From positions 112,645 through 176,644 of the forward strand of contig JACRLZ010000001.1 of the NCBI GenBank assembly GCA_016235125.1: DNA of 64,000 nucleotides, read 5' to 3'. The notes beneath the pieces are model-generated. The model saw nothing but the letters and a program-made list of their open reading frames with translations, had not been told where the DNA came from and did not search any database. Source of the stretch: Sphingobacteriales bacterium (GTDB taxonomy: Bacteria > Bacteroidota > Bacteroidia > Chitinophagales > Chitinophagaceae). Shown one piece after another: positions 8,518 through 17,936 of the stretch (position 1 is the stretch's first letter; each line of letters begins with the position of its first letter). Position numbers and translations under genes: made by a program.

Positions 8518-8590
8518 AGCTGTGAGCTATGAGTTTCGGGTTTTGAGACGTAAAGATCGAATATCACGCCAAAGCTCGCAGCTCATAGCT
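8518..8590. repeat. Inverted pair of AGCTNNG heptamer arrays
   Basis: The left arm reads AGCTGTG AGCTATG then decaying units AGTTTCG GGTTTTG (8518-8545), period 7. The right arm is the reverse complement type: CAAAGCT CGCAGCT CATAGCT (8570-8590), also period 7. The arms could pair as a hairpin. It fills the gap between purQ and the next gene. Confidence 0.75.
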
Positions 8591-8608
8591 TTTGGCCCGG
8601 ACCTTTTG

Positions 8609-9598
8609 TTACCAACCGGGGCCATAATACTGGTAAGCCAGCACATACACAACGGTAAGCCAGAAAACAGCAACAGGAAAAATTCTGAAAGACGAATACA
8701 GGTATGTGCACGCATGGAAAGCGGCAAAAGGTATTATTGTAAAAATCCAGCCCTCAAAACTGCTTCCGTTATTAATAAATGAAACTAAAAAGGCGCCGAT
8801 CAGAAACAGGACTAAGATGCTCCAACCCTTGCGAACCTGGATAAGCATACGGCGGAGGCTATCATTAACCAGGTATCCCCCGGTAAGAAAAGGAAGAATA
8901 ATTAAAAAGGCGCTGCCTGCAAGCCAAACCGATTGACTTATTGCAGGAGCGCCAACTGAAATATGCGGTAAGATATTTTCCCAACTCCATTTGTCAGTAA
9001 CAAATAGAAAAACTGCATAGAAATAAAAAGGGGTAATAAGGCCCAGGAGGCAAAGCATCCATTCCTTCAAACTGAATGGCCGGATGATCGCTAAAGCGAA
9101 TAATATCCAGATTATAAATGATGCGGCGGGAAAAAAAAGAAAGGATATAATGCCGAGGCCCAGCCCGATATTGAAAATAGATCCTTTGGCATTGGGTTGA
9201 TTGTAAGTTTTGAAAAGAACCGATAAAACATATATCAGGATTGTATTGGCAATCAAAGGGGCTGAAAAATAATTCCATTCGGGATAAAGGGAACTAATCA
9301 GCATATAAGCTATCCCGGGAAGATGACCCTGTTGATTTAACATCCGTTGTTCGTTAATGAACCGGTTAAGCATAATTGCCTGAAGAAACAATAATGTAAA
9401 TGCAAGAACCGGGTAAAGGAATGGATTTTTATAAGCCGATGGATTGATAAGATCGGTAATGGCTTTGTATAAAGCGCTGTCATTGTCTCCGTAAATTGCT
9501 GCATGCGGATAAAGAAATGCCGGGAGTTTGATAAGAATACCAAAAATCAGCAGCAAAAAAATATTTGCAGGGGTTTTCTGTTTAAAAATGCCGATCAC
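8609..9598 (-). CDS. Multi-pass membrane protein, resembles DUF6427
   Basis: A 329-residue integral membrane protein with about ten hydrophobic segments and few charged residues outside short loops. The N-terminus (MIGIFKQKTPANIFLLLIFG) and overall layout recall the Bacteroidetes-specific DUF6427 family, whose function is unknown. It has a GTG start. It lies 22 bases downstream of the 9621-11144 gene on the same strand, so the two are probably co-transcribed. No catalytic or transport motif is recognisable. Confidence 0.75.
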   Translation of the reverse strand: MIGIFKQKTPANIFLLLIFGILIKLPAFLYPHAAIYGDNDSALYKAITDLINPSAYKNPFLYPVLAFTLLFLQAIMLNRFINEQRMLNQQGHLPGIAYMLISSLYPEWNYFSAPLIANTILIYVLSVLFKTYNQPNAKGSIFNIGLGLGIISFLFFPAASFIIWILFALAIIRPFSLKEWMLCLLGLITPFYFYAVFLFVTDKWSWENILPHISVGAPAISQSVWLAGSAFLIILPFLTGGYLVNDSLRRMLIQVRKGWSILVLFLIGAFLVSFINNGSSFEGWIFTIIPFAAFHACTYLYSSFRIFPVAVFWLTVVYVLAYQYYGPGW

Positions 9599-9620
9599 GG
9601 ATAATGGACAGTATTATAGA

Positions 9621-11144
9621 TTAATTATACTCAATTTTGGCAAAACAAATATAATTACGATACTGGCAGGGAACGATCATTTGCCTTGCACTCACCTGCT
9701 TCCCGTATTTTGGCATAAAATCATACCCCTTATCAAGGTTTTTGAGTGTCGGGTTGCGGGTAAGCTTTCCATCAGGCGCAATGCTGAAATCAGTGAGCAG
9801 GTTGTTTCTTCTCTCCTGCATATTAAACAGAAAGTGCAATTGACCTCCTGAATTCAACATCTGGTAAGAAAGCAGGTCATCGGATTCATCATCGTATTGG
9901 CTTTTCCCCATTACATTATTCCATTCCTGCCGACCCTTATCGTCAAAAGAAAGAACAGAAATATTATCTGCATGGTATCGTACTGCCTGGTTACTTGACC
10001 GGCCACTGCGCCACCAATAATTGTTATAGTAGGGTGAATAATAATAATCATATGAATTCATATAGGAAGACCCATACAGGTAGTCCCACCGGTTCCAGTT
10101 ATTGAACCTTGAGGTTGTATAATAACATTCACTCCCGATAACAAACCCGCCATCCCGGCGGATAATGATGTTCCGGATAAAATGGTCATTAAAAGCTGTT
10201 TTAACCCCGGCATCTCCCCTGGCTTCTCTGCGCAGTTCTTCAGAAAAAGCACTTGTTACTTCCAGAACAGGGGTGAAAGTGGCTTTATCCCACACATAAA
10301 AATAATAGCCTTCGATATTGCCACGCCTCTCTTTCACATAGAAAGAAGTGAGCAAAAATCTTCTTTTGCTATTGTCGGGTTTTATGTGAATCTCATCCAG
10401 CCAGTTTTTTTCAATATTGAGTGTTTGTGAATGCAGCGAATCGGCCACAGCGCTTTTTATCAGCAATGATGCATTGCTGATGTTATCATTGCTGTTACGG
10501 TAGAATTTGGAAAAAGCCATATCGCCCTCATTATCGAGTACAAAATCACTCAGGTATTCATTTCTGTCTTCCATTTTAATGGATAGCCTGCTTTTTTTCA
10601 GCGATTCCAGTTTATCATTCAGCAAAAGGGTGGTAAGAAAATATAATTGCCTGTTACGGCTGTTTATTTTAAACAGCATGATCTTGCCCTTGTCCTCACT
10701 GGTAATTACAGTATAGATCCTGTTATTTGCCGCAAACCCGATATGGGTGGTGTCAAGTTCAACCACCTCTCCTGTTTTCTTTCCCATTCCATCAATCCTT
10801 GCAGCAGCACAATACACTACATTTTTTTTCTGGTATTGATAGATGGCATAACAAAAATCACTGTAAGGAAAAAAATCAATATTTATCATTCTTTCGTTGG
10901 AGGGAAGAAAGTCCAATTCGGCTGAAGCAGTTTCTTTCATCTCATTATCAAGAACAGAGATAATATGTTTGTTTACCCGGGTATTTTTATAAATAAGAAA
11001 ATTACCGCTGATCTTTCCTGCAATTTCGAAATTCATTCGCCGGGTATCGTCTTTATCAGGTTCAGAATAAACAATTTTCTGATTAAAAGCCCCAAGGCCT
11101 GAAAACAGGATCGTAAAAATCAATAGCCCTCTTCTGCAAAACAT
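9621..11144 (-). CDS. Exported protein of unknown function
   Basis: A 507-residue protein with a signal peptide (residues 1 to about 22, cleaved near LGAFNQK). The body shows short beta-strand-like stretches with repeated phrases of the type LDNEGDMAF and LSFDDKGRQEWN, suggesting a beta-propeller-like or repeat fold. A Tyr/Asn/Ser-rich insert around residue 370 (YMNSYDYYYSPYYNNYWW) looks like a flexible loop. I do not recognise a family. It probably forms an operon with the membrane protein downstream. Confidence 0.7.
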   Translation of the reverse strand: MFCRRGLLIFTILFSGLGAFNQKIVYSEPDKDDTRRMNFEIAGKISGNFLIYKNTRVNKHIISVLDNEMKETASAELDFLPSNERMINIDFFPYSDFCYAIYQYQKKNVVYCAAARIDGMGKKTGEVVELDTTHIGFAANNRIYTVITSEDKGKIMLFKINSRNRQLYFLTTLLLNDKLESLKKSRLSIKMEDRNEYLSDFVLDNEGDMAFSKFYRNSNDNISNASLLIKSAVADSLHSQTLNIEKNWLDEIHIKPDNSKRRFLLTSFYVKERRGNIEGYYFYVWDKATFTPVLEVTSAFSEELRREARGDAGVKTAFNDHFIRNIIIRRDGGFVIGSECYYTTSRFNNWNRWDYLYGSSYMNSYDYYYSPYYNNYWWRSGRSSNQAVRYHADNISVLSFDDKGRQEWNNVMGKSQYDDESDDLLSYQMLNSGGQLHFLFNMQERRNNLLTDFSIAPDGKLTRNPTLKNLDKGYDFMPKYGKQVSARQMIVPCQYRNYICFAKIEYN

Positions 11145-11465
11145 AATAATTTGATTTTTTGATTATTAAAGTTACAAATTGGCTGCTAAAAACTTCTTTA
11201 ATTTTATCTGCTGATGCGATAACAGGATCTATTACACCCATCCTGAAAATGAAATCTCCGGTTTGCTTTCAAAAGCTGCTTCTGCCCGTCTTTTTATGGA
11301 TGAACGGCAAATATGATTCCATTTATTGCCATAATTAAATTTTGCCTATACCTTTGCCGATAGTCTTTTGCATAGATCAACAATCTGTACCCGCCAATGC
11401 CAACCTGCCAGCGCAGGCAGGGCCTCGGCGGGAAAGCCAGGAGATAAACCTCAACATCCCAGAAA
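11145..11465. other. Divergent intergenic region with a nested palindrome
   Basis: A 321-base gap between a minus-strand gene and kup (plus). It carries the palindrome listed at 11390-11432 and otherwise only AT-rich sequence. A frame at 11397 opens with ATG but stops at 11445, so it is not an N-terminal extension of kup. No perfect -7 element was found on either strand. Confidence 0.5.
11390..11432. repeat. Nested GC palindrome (CCCGCC..CCTGCC..GGCAGG..GGCGGG)
   Basis: The outer stem is CCCGCC (11390-11395) with GGCGGG (11427-11432); the inner stem is CCTGCC (11404-11409) with GGCAGG (11416-11421). Relatives of the inner unit occur at 15523-15538, 20155-20177 (inside metG) and near 50109. 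Confidence 0.8.
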
Positions 11466-13439
11466 GTGAAAGTACCGACCAACAAAGTCACAGCAGCAGG
11501 ATTAATTATTGCGTTAGGAATTATTTACGGAGATATCGGCACTTCACCACTCTACGTTTTTAATGCCATTATTGGTGACAGGGTAGTAAGCCAGGATTTG
11601 ATCATAGGCAGTCTGTCATGCATTTTATGGACTCTTACATTACAAACTACGTTAAAGTATGTTTTAATGGTTTTGAAGGCCGATAACAGGGGCGAGGGAG
11701 GCACATTTGCATTATATGCCCTTGTCAGACGCCGGAAAAAATGGCTTGTACTTCCTGCAATGATTGGTGGCGCATCTTTATTGGCTGATGGTATCATTAC
11801 TCCACCTATTTCTATTACTTCTGCAGTAGAAGGGCTACAGGAATTACCATCTCTGAGAGGAATGACAACAGATACAATCGTCATTATTGTTCTTTCTATT
11901 TTAGCTGTATTTTTTTTCCTTCAGCAATTTGGTACTGCATCAATAGGCAAGATGTTTGGCCCAATCATGTTCATTTGGTTTACAATGCTGGCGTTACTGG
12001 GTGCCACTCATTTAATGGATGATCTTTCCATTTTCAAAGCTTTGAGTCCGCACTATGCGATACAATTTCTAAAAGATTATCCGGGTGGTTTTTGGTTGTT
12101 GGGAGCTGTATTTCTTTGTACAACCGGCGCTGAAGCTTTATACAGCGATCTTGGACATTGCGGAAGAGGAAACATTCGTATTTCATGGATTTATGTAAAA
12201 ACCTGCCTCCTGATTAATTATTTTGGCCAGGGAGCATCCTTATTAGCCCATCATACAGGCCTGCAAATAACCCCTGAAGTAAAAAGCACAATGGGAATAA
12301 ATGCTTTTTATGACCTAATGCCTCATTGGTTCATTATAGCCGGTGTAATTATCGCCACTTCAGCAGCTATTATCGCCAGCCAGGCCATGATCTCAGGCGC
12401 TTTTACCTTAATCAGTGAGGCTATGCGATTAAACCTTTGGCCCAAGGTAAGAATTCGATACCCCTCAGAAGAAAAAGGGCAATTGTTTATCCCGGCAATC
12501 AGTTCCTTAATGTTTGTCGGATGTGTGGGTGTAGTATTATTTTTTAAAAAATCTTCCAACATGGAAGCTGCATATGGCCTTGCCATTATAGTAACTATGT
12601 TTATGACCACAATCCTATTTGCTAATTTCCTGGTATTACAGCGGGTAAAAAAGATGTGGATATACATTTTCCTTATTCTTTATTTAACTGTTGAGTCCGC
12701 ATTCCTGATAGCCCTACTAAAAAAGTTTGAACACGGTGGTTACATCACTTTAATGATCGGGTTGTTAATGTTTCTTGTCATGTATATCTGGTACAGGGCC
12801 AGAAGAATTAAAAATCGTTATGTAGAATTTGTCCGCCTTGAACATTACGTTCCTAAAATTCAGGAGCTTAGTAATGATAAATCTGTTGCTAAATATGCTA
12901 CCCACCTGGTTTATCTCACCAGCGCCAATAATCCAAAAGAAATTGAACATAAGATCATTTATTCCATTTTAAATAAAAAACCGAAACGGGCGGATATCTA
13001 CTGGTTTGTTCATGTTGACACACTGGATGACCCTTATACCTGCGAATACAAGGTGGAGCATGTAATACCCAATGATATTATCAGGGTGGATTTTCGTTTA
13101 GGATTCAGAATGGAGCCCAGGATCAACCTCATGTTCAGAAAAGTGGTGGAAGACCTGGTAGCTGACAAAGAAGTTAATATTATGAGCCGTTATGAAAGTC
13201 TTGCCAGCAGCAATACAGTGGGTGATTTTCAATTTATGGTTATGGAAAAGTACCTGAGCCAGGACAATGAGTTGCCATTCTTTGAAAGAATAGTGATGAA
13301 GTTCCATTTCTGGCTCAAAGAGCATAGCCTGTCGGAAGAAAAAGGCTTTGGTCTCGATGCTGCGAATGTTACCATTGAAAAATTCCCACTGATCGTGGCG
13401 CCGGTCACCAATCTGAAGCTGAAAAGAGTGGAGAATTAA
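11466..13439 (+). CDS. kup: Kup-type potassium uptake permease
   Basis: Proton-coupled K+ importer of the KUP/HAK/KT family in the inner membrane. The 657 residues begin with the family hallmark LIIALGIIYGDIGTSPLYV, followed by about twelve hydrophobic segments to about residue 440 and a cytoplasmic C-terminal domain of about 200 residues. Other family signatures: GGTFALYALVRR, GADGII-like LLADGIITPPISITSAVEGL, and TTGAEALYSDLGHCG. It starts at GTG 11466; the ATG upstream at 11397 is cut off by a stop at 11445. It is probably monocistronic or leads the short run of plus-strand genes that follows. Confidence 0.95.
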   Translation: MKVPTNKVTAAGLIIALGIIYGDIGTSPLYVFNAIIGDRVVSQDLIIGSLSCILWTLTLQTTLKYVLMVLKADNRGEGGTFALYALVRRRKKWLVLPAMIGGASLLADGIITPPISITSAVEGLQELPSLRGMTTDTIVIIVLSILAVFFFLQQFGTASIGKMFGPIMFIWFTMLALLGATHLMDDLSIFKALSPHYAIQFLKDYPGGFWLLGAVFLCTTGAEALYSDLGHCGRGNIRISWIYVKTCLLINYFGQGASLLAHHTGLQITPEVKSTMGINAFYDLMPHWFIIAGVIIATSAAIIASQAMISGAFTLISEAMRLNLWPKVRIRYPSEEKGQLFIPAISSLMFVGCVGVVLFFKKSSNMEAAYGLAIIVTMFMTTILFANFLVLQRVKKMWIYIFLILYLTVESAFLIALLKKFEHGGYITLMIGLLMFLVMYIWYRARRIKNRYVEFVRLEHYVPKIQELSNDKSVAKYATHLVYLTSANNPKEIEHKIIYSILNKKPKRADIYWFVHVDTLDDPYTCEYKVEHVIPNDIIRVDFRLGFRMEPRINLMFRKVVEDLVADKEVNIMSRYESLASSNTVGDFQFMVMEKYLSQDNELPFFERIVMKFHFWLKEHSLSEEKGFGLDAANVTIEKFPLIVAPVTNLKLKRVEN

Positions 13440-13491
13440 TCCTTTTTGATTTCTTTCCAAACAAAACTATCTTGAAGGCAAAACCAATTGA

Positions 13492-14280
13492 TTGCCTTCT
13501 TTCATCTGGTATATTGTTGCCGGCATTGTTGCACTTTCTATTCTTGCATACTTACTGCAGGAAAAACTCATCTTCAAACCTGAAAAGCTAAAGCAGGATT
13601 TCCGTTTTAAATACGATGTACCTTTCGAAGAATATTTTTTTGATGTGGCCCCGGGTGTCCGTATAAATGGTTTGCATTTTTTCCGGGAAAAACCGAAAGG
13701 GTTGATTCTTTATTTCCATGGCAATACAAGAAGTATTAAAGGCTGGGCCAGATATGCCAAAGACTTTTACCGCTATGACTATGATGTAGTGCTGGTAGAT
13801 TACCGGGGGTTTGGCAAAAGTACCGGCAAACGAAGCGAAAGGGAAATGCTCAGTGATATGCAACATGTATATGAGCAGCTCAAACAAAAATATTCTGAAG
13901 ATCACCTGATAGTTTACGGACGCAGCATGGGCAGCGGTTTTGCAACCAAACTGGCTTGCGATAACAGCCCCCGCTATCTTATCCTTGATGCTCCTTATTT
14001 CAGTTTTTTAAAAGTCATAGAAAGGTTTCTTCCCATTCTGCCTGTCCGGATTGTATTACGGTTCCATCTTCGCACTGATAAGTGGCTGCCAAATGTAAAA
14101 TGTCATACGTATATTATACATGGCACCAAAGACTGGCTCATACCTATACGCCATAGTGTGGCGCTGCAAAAAATCAATCCGGGTAAAATTACCCTGATCC
14201 GCATTCATGGCGGCGGTCACAACAACCTCCCTTCCTTTGATGAATACCACAATTTCATCCGAGATATCCTGAAATACTAA
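13492..14280 (+). CDS. Membrane-anchored alpha/beta hydrolase (copy 1)
   Basis: A 262-residue alpha/beta hydrolase with one N-terminal membrane helix (about residues 4-22), so probably anchored in the inner membrane. The fold is shown by LILYFHGNTRSIKGW (oxyanion region), the nucleophile elbow YGRSMGSG, the acidic residue in HGTKDWLIP and the catalytic histidine in GGGHNNLP. It starts at TTG 13492, directly after an in-frame stop; no in-frame ATG exists nearby. It is closely similar to the gene at 15609 in order of motifs and in the anchor (LLQEKLIFKP versus FLQDYILFHP). Substrate unknown; the family includes BEM46/ABHD-like esterases. Confidence 0.85.
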   Translation: MPSFIWYIVAGIVALSILAYLLQEKLIFKPEKLKQDFRFKYDVPFEEYFFDVAPGVRINGLHFFREKPKGLILYFHGNTRSIKGWARYAKDFYRYDYDVVLVDYRGFGKSTGKRSEREMLSDMQHVYEQLKQKYSEDHLIVYGRSMGSGFATKLACDNSPRYLILDAPYFSFLKVIERFLPILPVRIVLRFHLRTDKWLPNVKCHTYIIHGTKDWLIPIRHSVALQKINPGKITLIRIHGGGHNNLPSFDEYHNFIRDILKY

Positions 14281-14376
14281 ATCATTCCGCCAGACTGTTA
14301 ATGATTTTCTAATTGATAACGTAGTGAATTAACATGGACTATGATTTGAACGTCATTAGTATAAATGGAGGTGCTT

Positions 14377-15522
14377 ATGAAAACAAAATTTTACACTTTA
14401 TCCTTTCTTTCAATACTTGTTATTCTGGCTTCCTGCAAAACAGCCAGCAAACTTTACCAGAAAGGTGATTATGATGAAGCCGTGGAATTAGCAGCCAAAA
14501 AGCTGCAAAAAGATCCCCATGATCCCAAACTGATTGATATTATACAAACTTCCTATCGCCTTGCGGTTGACGATCATCAAAGCCGGATCCGAAATAATTC
14601 TGAAAGCAATAATGAGTTGAAATGGGAATGGATGTATAACGAATACTCCAGCCTCCAGAAAATGTATGATGCTATACGCAAAGTGCCTTCCGTTTACAAC
14701 ATTGTTCACCCGGTTGATTATTCATCCTACCTGAACACTTATGCAGATAAAGCCGGTGATGTGAGGTTTGACAGAGGAATTGCGTTTATGCAGCATTATG
14801 ACAAGCAGAGCTACCGTAATGCCTACCGGGAATTCCAGGTGGCCGAAAGATTAAAACCGGGCAACAGGGATATCATTCAAAAAATGAATGAAGCATTTTC
14901 TTATGCTGTCACAAATGTGGTGATCCTGCCGATGGAGCAACAATATGGTTACAGATACAGTAACTATAACAATTACCCGAGTCTTGATGAACAATTATTG
15001 CGAAACCTTAAGTTTCATTCCGGTAATGAATTTGTAAAGTTCTATTCTGAATGGGAAGCGAGGGTCAATAATACCCGTGCTGATCAATTAGTAGATATGC
15101 GGCTCGCTACTTTAAACATCGGCCGCTATTTTGATAACAGAACTACAAGAGAGGTATCGAAAGAAGTAGTGGTAAAAGAAATTGTTTACCGTCCTGATTC
15201 TGTGGTAAAGGTATATGGCAAAGTGTATGCAACCATTACTACAACCAGAAGAACAATGCGTTCCGATGCCATGTTGCAGGTAAATGTAAGAGATGGAAAC
15301 AGGAGATGGTTATGGAATGATAATATTTATGCCAACCATAACTGGGAAACAGAATTTGCCAGTTTCACCGGCGACGAAAGAGCCTTAAGTGAAAGCGACA
15401 AACAATTAATTAACCGCAGACAGGAGCAGGCACCCCGTGAAGAAGAAATTATCCGCTGCCTGATGGATGAAATAAACAATAATGCATTGTACCGCATCAA
15501 AAACTATTTCAACCGGTATTAG
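14377..15522 (+). CDS. TPR-containing lipoprotein
   Basis: A 381-residue lipoprotein with lipobox LASC at residues 17-20, so lipidated and probably attached to a membrane facing the periplasm. Just after the cysteine there is a TPR-like helix pair (ASKLYQKGDYDEAVELAAKK) and a second repeat near residues 135-165. The C-terminal half is beta-rich with a TTTRRTMRSDAML segment; no enzyme motif seen. ATG 14377 is chosen because GGAGG lies 6 bases upstream and the signal sequence starts there. It sits between two paralogous hydrolases and is followed by a terminator, suggesting a shared envelope task that I cannot name. Confidence 0.85.
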   Translation: MKTKFYTLSFLSILVILASCKTASKLYQKGDYDEAVELAAKKLQKDPHDPKLIDIIQTSYRLAVDDHQSRIRNNSESNNELKWEWMYNEYSSLQKMYDAIRKVPSVYNIVHPVDYSSYLNTYADKAGDVRFDRGIAFMQHYDKQSYRNAYREFQVAERLKPGNRDIIQKMNEAFSYAVTNVVILPMEQQYGYRYSNYNNYPSLDEQLLRNLKFHSGNEFVKFYSEWEARVNNTRADQLVDMRLATLNIGRYFDNRTTREVSKEVVVKEIVYRPDSVVKVYGKVYATITTTRRTMRSDAMLQVNVRDGNRRWLWNDNIYANHNWETEFASFTGDERALSESDKQLINRRQEQAPREEEIIRCLMDEINNNALYRIKNYFNRY

Positions 15523-15538
15523 CCTGCCAGCCGGCAGG
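15523..15538. repeat. CCTGCC/GGCAGG palindrome
   Basis: CCTGCC-AGCC-GGCAGG directly after the lipoprotein stop codon. It is one of at least three occurrences of this palindrome type in the window. Confidence 0.75.
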
Positions 15539-15561
15539 TAGGGTTGGAATCTACCCGACAG

Positions 15562-15592
15562 AAAAGCACATGATAGTCATGTGCTTTTTATT
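15562..15592 (+). terminator. Intrinsic terminator after the TPR lipoprotein
   Basis: A perfect 12-bp stem (AAAAGCACATGA with TCATGTGCTTTT, 3-base loop TAG) runs into TTTATTTT. This rules out the upstream start at 15570 for the next gene, since that start lies within the stem. Confidence 0.85.
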
Positions 15593-15608
15593 TTCATCTT
15601 TGCAGTGC

Positions 15609-16418
15609 ATGAAAAAGAAAAAAATACTGAAGTGGCTCCGCATCATTCTCACTATTTATATACTTGGGGGAGTAGCGCTTTATTTTTTACAGGATTATAT
15701 TTTGTTTCATCCCGTTACCCTGAAACGGGATCACAATTACAGCTTTCCGGAGCCGCACAATGAAATCAGCATACCTATAAATGGAGAAGACACTTTAAAC
15801 ATCGTTGATTTCAAAGTAACGGATACCATAACACGGGGAGTAGTGCTTTATTTTCATGGCAACAAACGGAATATTTCCTGGTATTCCAAATATATACCTT
15901 ATTTCACCCGGCATGGTTACCAGGTACTCATGATAGACTACCCCGGCTTCGGAAAAAGTACCGGCAAACTGACTGAGAAAAAATTATATGACTGGGCGCA
16001 GCAGGTGTATCGAATTGCTATCAGGCGTTTTGCTGCCGACAGTATCATCATTTATGGCAAAAGCATGGGAACAGGGATAGCAGCACAGCTTGCTTCCATC
16101 AGAAGCTGCAAAAGATTGATACTTGAAACTCCTTATTATGACTTTCCAAGTGTTATTAAACAATACCTCCCAATTTATCCGATACGATGGATGCTGCATT
16201 ACAGCCTGCCTACGCATGAATATCTGAAAAACGTATCTGCACCCATCGCCATCTTCCAGGGAACAAAAGACAGGCTGGTGACCTATAAAAATGCATTAAG
16301 GTTAAAGCCATTACTAAAACAGGGAGACGAATTTATTACAATAAAGGGCGGAGGACATAATAACCTTTATCAATTCAAAGAAGTAACAGATAAACTGGAT
16401 TCGTTGTTAAGCTTTTAG
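15609..16418 (+). CDS. Membrane-anchored alpha/beta hydrolase (copy 2)
   Basis: A 269-residue paralogue of the hydrolase at 13492. It has a basic N-terminus and one membrane helix (about residues 9-28), then VVLYFHGNKRNISWY, nucleophile elbow YGKSMGTG, acidic QGTKDRLVT and the catalytic His in GGGHNNLY. The start is the ATG at 15609, downstream of a terminator; the longer frame would begin in the hairpin. It ends 7 bases from the stop of the convergent gene at 16426. Substrate unknown. Sharing position and motifs with copy 1, it probably arose by local duplication. Confidence 0.87.
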   Translation: MKKKKILKWLRIILTIYILGGVALYFLQDYILFHPVTLKRDHNYSFPEPHNEISIPINGEDTLNIVDFKVTDTITRGVVLYFHGNKRNISWYSKYIPYFTRHGYQVLMIDYPGFGKSTGKLTEKKLYDWAQQVYRIAIRRFAADSIIIYGKSMGTGIAAQLASIRSCKRLILETPYYDFPSVIKQYLPIYPIRWMLHYSLPTHEYLKNVSAPIAIFQGTKDRLVTYKNALRLKPLLKQGDEFITIKGGGHNNLYQFKEVTDKLDSLLSF

Positions 16419-16425
16419 CTTTTCC

Positions 16426-17013
16426 TCATCTTCGGGGAAACCAGAATGATAATTTTCTTTTTTTCTCCGCTGTACCTGACGAAAACTTCCAGCCTTTTTT
16501 GATACTCGTTTTGTTTACCCATTCAAAAAAATAGGTGAGCATAAAACTGATCAGCACATAGTATCCTGCGGCTATCATCGGGATGCCTATAACTGCAAAA
16601 GCCCAGGCGCTGGAAAAAAGCTCCCCTTTTGATGTGATAAGCAAAACACCAATCAGCGCTGTCAATACTCCTGTTATAATACCAATTCTCAGTCTTTGTT
16701 TTCGTTGAACTTTTGTTAGAGAACTTAAAGAACTTACAGCTATGGAGGTAATTATTTTTTTGTTCCCGAATGACCCGATTTCGACTGAATCGTTATTAAT
16801 CCTGGTAATAATTCCTTTTATCCTCACAGGGCCGTTTTTATTCAGGTATGTCAACCGCACATGTTCACCTATGAAATAATATTTAAACCTTCCGTTCTTT
16901 TCAGCAATCAGCGCTTTTGCAATTTTTTTTACGGGCTTGGTATTAATGGCATGAGATGGCCCGGTCAAAGAAACCAAAAGAAAGAAAAAAAATATACGGC
17001 TGATTACAAGCAC
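16426..17013 (-). CDS. Small membrane protein of unknown function
   Basis: A 195-residue protein with an N-terminal signal or anchor helix, a small beta-rich domain (about residues 35-95, GEHVRLTYLNKNGPVRIKG, resembling an SH3-like or Sm-like barrel), and two hydrophobic segments near 110-150. The C-terminus is basic. It has a GTG start 11 bases after the stop of the LD-carboxypeptidase gene, so it is the third gene of that operon. No family recognised. Confidence 0.7.
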   Translation of the reverse strand: MLVISRIFFFFLLVSLTGPSHAINTKPVKKIAKALIAEKNGRFKYYFIGEHVRLTYLNKNGPVRIKGIITRINNDSVEIGSFGNKKIITSIAVSSLSSLTKVQRKQRLRIGIITGVLTALIGVLLITSKGELFSSAWAFAVIGIPMIAAGYYVLISFMLTYFFEWVNKTSIKKGWKFSSGTAEKKRKLSFWFPRR

Positions 17014-17024
17014 AGAATTATGAA

Positions 17025-17933
17025 TTATTCTTCCAATATTACTTTTGTTTTGGTCACTTTCAGTTTATATCCCACTCCTATTTTCAAAGCATAATTTCTG
17101 TCTGTGTGACTGACCGGAAAATCAAAACATACAGGATAATCATAGTCTTTGACTATATCCCTGATGATTTCATAAGCAGTTTGTCCAAAGGGATTTTCTG
17201 TATCCTTTGAATCAGTAAATCCGCCAACGATAAGCCCGGCCAGTTTGGAAAGTTTGCCGCTGCGTTTTAACTGGTACATCATCCTGTCAATATTGTATAA
17301 ATACTCTCCAACATCTTCTATAAACAATATACGTCCCCTTGTTTTAATATCTGAATCTGTTCCCACTAAATGTGCCAACAATGCAAGATTGCCGCCCACC
17401 AATTCCCCTATCGCCTCACCTTTTCTGTTAAACTCATGAACGGGACAGGTATATTTTAGCTTTTTACCATCCAGGGCATTTTTCAGCGATTGCACAAATT
17501 CATTTTTGTAACCATCATCATTAAATGCGCCGGCCATTGACGAATGAAGAGATGAAATATAGTAATTAGAATATAAGTGGGAATGTAAAACAGTAATATC
17601 ACTATAACCAATGATCCATTTGGGCTGTTTCTTGAATTTTTTAAAATCAATCCTATCAATGATGCGTCCCACTCCATAACCGCCCCTGGCACACAGGACA
17701 GCTTTCACTTCATCATCGTCCAGCATTTGCTGAAAATCAGCAAGCCGTTCTTCATCAGTGCCTGAAAAATAGTTGAACTTGGCACCAATGGTCTTGCCCA
17801 CTTTAGTAGTGAAACCCCAGTCTTCATTCAGTACACGGATACATTCTGAAACTCTCTCAACGGGCATGGCCCCCGAAGGACAAACAATGCCGATGCAATC
17901 TCCTTTTTGTAAGTAGGGTGGAATTTTAATCAT
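17025..17933 (-). CDS. LD-carboxypeptidase (peptidase family S66)
   Basis: Serine peptidase that removes the terminal D-alanine from murein tetrapeptides by cutting an L,D bond, used in cytoplasmic peptidoglycan recycling. The 302 residues match family S66 length. The catalytic residues can be read: nucleophile Ser in WIIGYSDITVL, Glu in FIEDVGEYLYN and His in FPVSHTDRNYA; the ARGGYGVGRI segment is a family hallmark. No signal peptide is present, agreeing with a cytoplasmic recycling role. It starts 3 bases after the stop of the YD-repeat gene, so translation is probably coupled. Confidence 0.93.
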   Translation of the reverse strand: MIKIPPYLQKGDCIGIVCPSGAMPVERVSECIRVLNEDWGFTTKVGKTIGAKFNYFSGTDEERLADFQQMLDDDEVKAVLCARGGYGVGRIIDRIDFKKFKKQPKWIIGYSDITVLHSHLYSNYYISSLHSSMAGAFNDDGYKNEFVQSLKNALDGKKLKYTCPVHEFNRKGEAIGELVGGNLALLAHLVGTDSDIKTRGRILFIEDVGEYLYNIDRMMYQLKRSGKLSKLAGLIVGGFTDSKDTENPFGQTAYEIIRDIVKDYDYPVCFDFPVSHTDRNYALKIGVGYKLKVTKTKVILEE

Positions 17934-17936
17934 ACA

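Noticed and set aside
11342..11563. Plus-strand 73-codon frame over the kup start
   Set aside because: It overlaps the kup coding sequence in another frame and the palindrome at 11390-11432; kup is clearly the real gene.
15570..15608. Upstream start for hydrolase copy 2
   Set aside because: It falls in the terminator stem of the previous gene; ATG 15609 gives a normal anchor.
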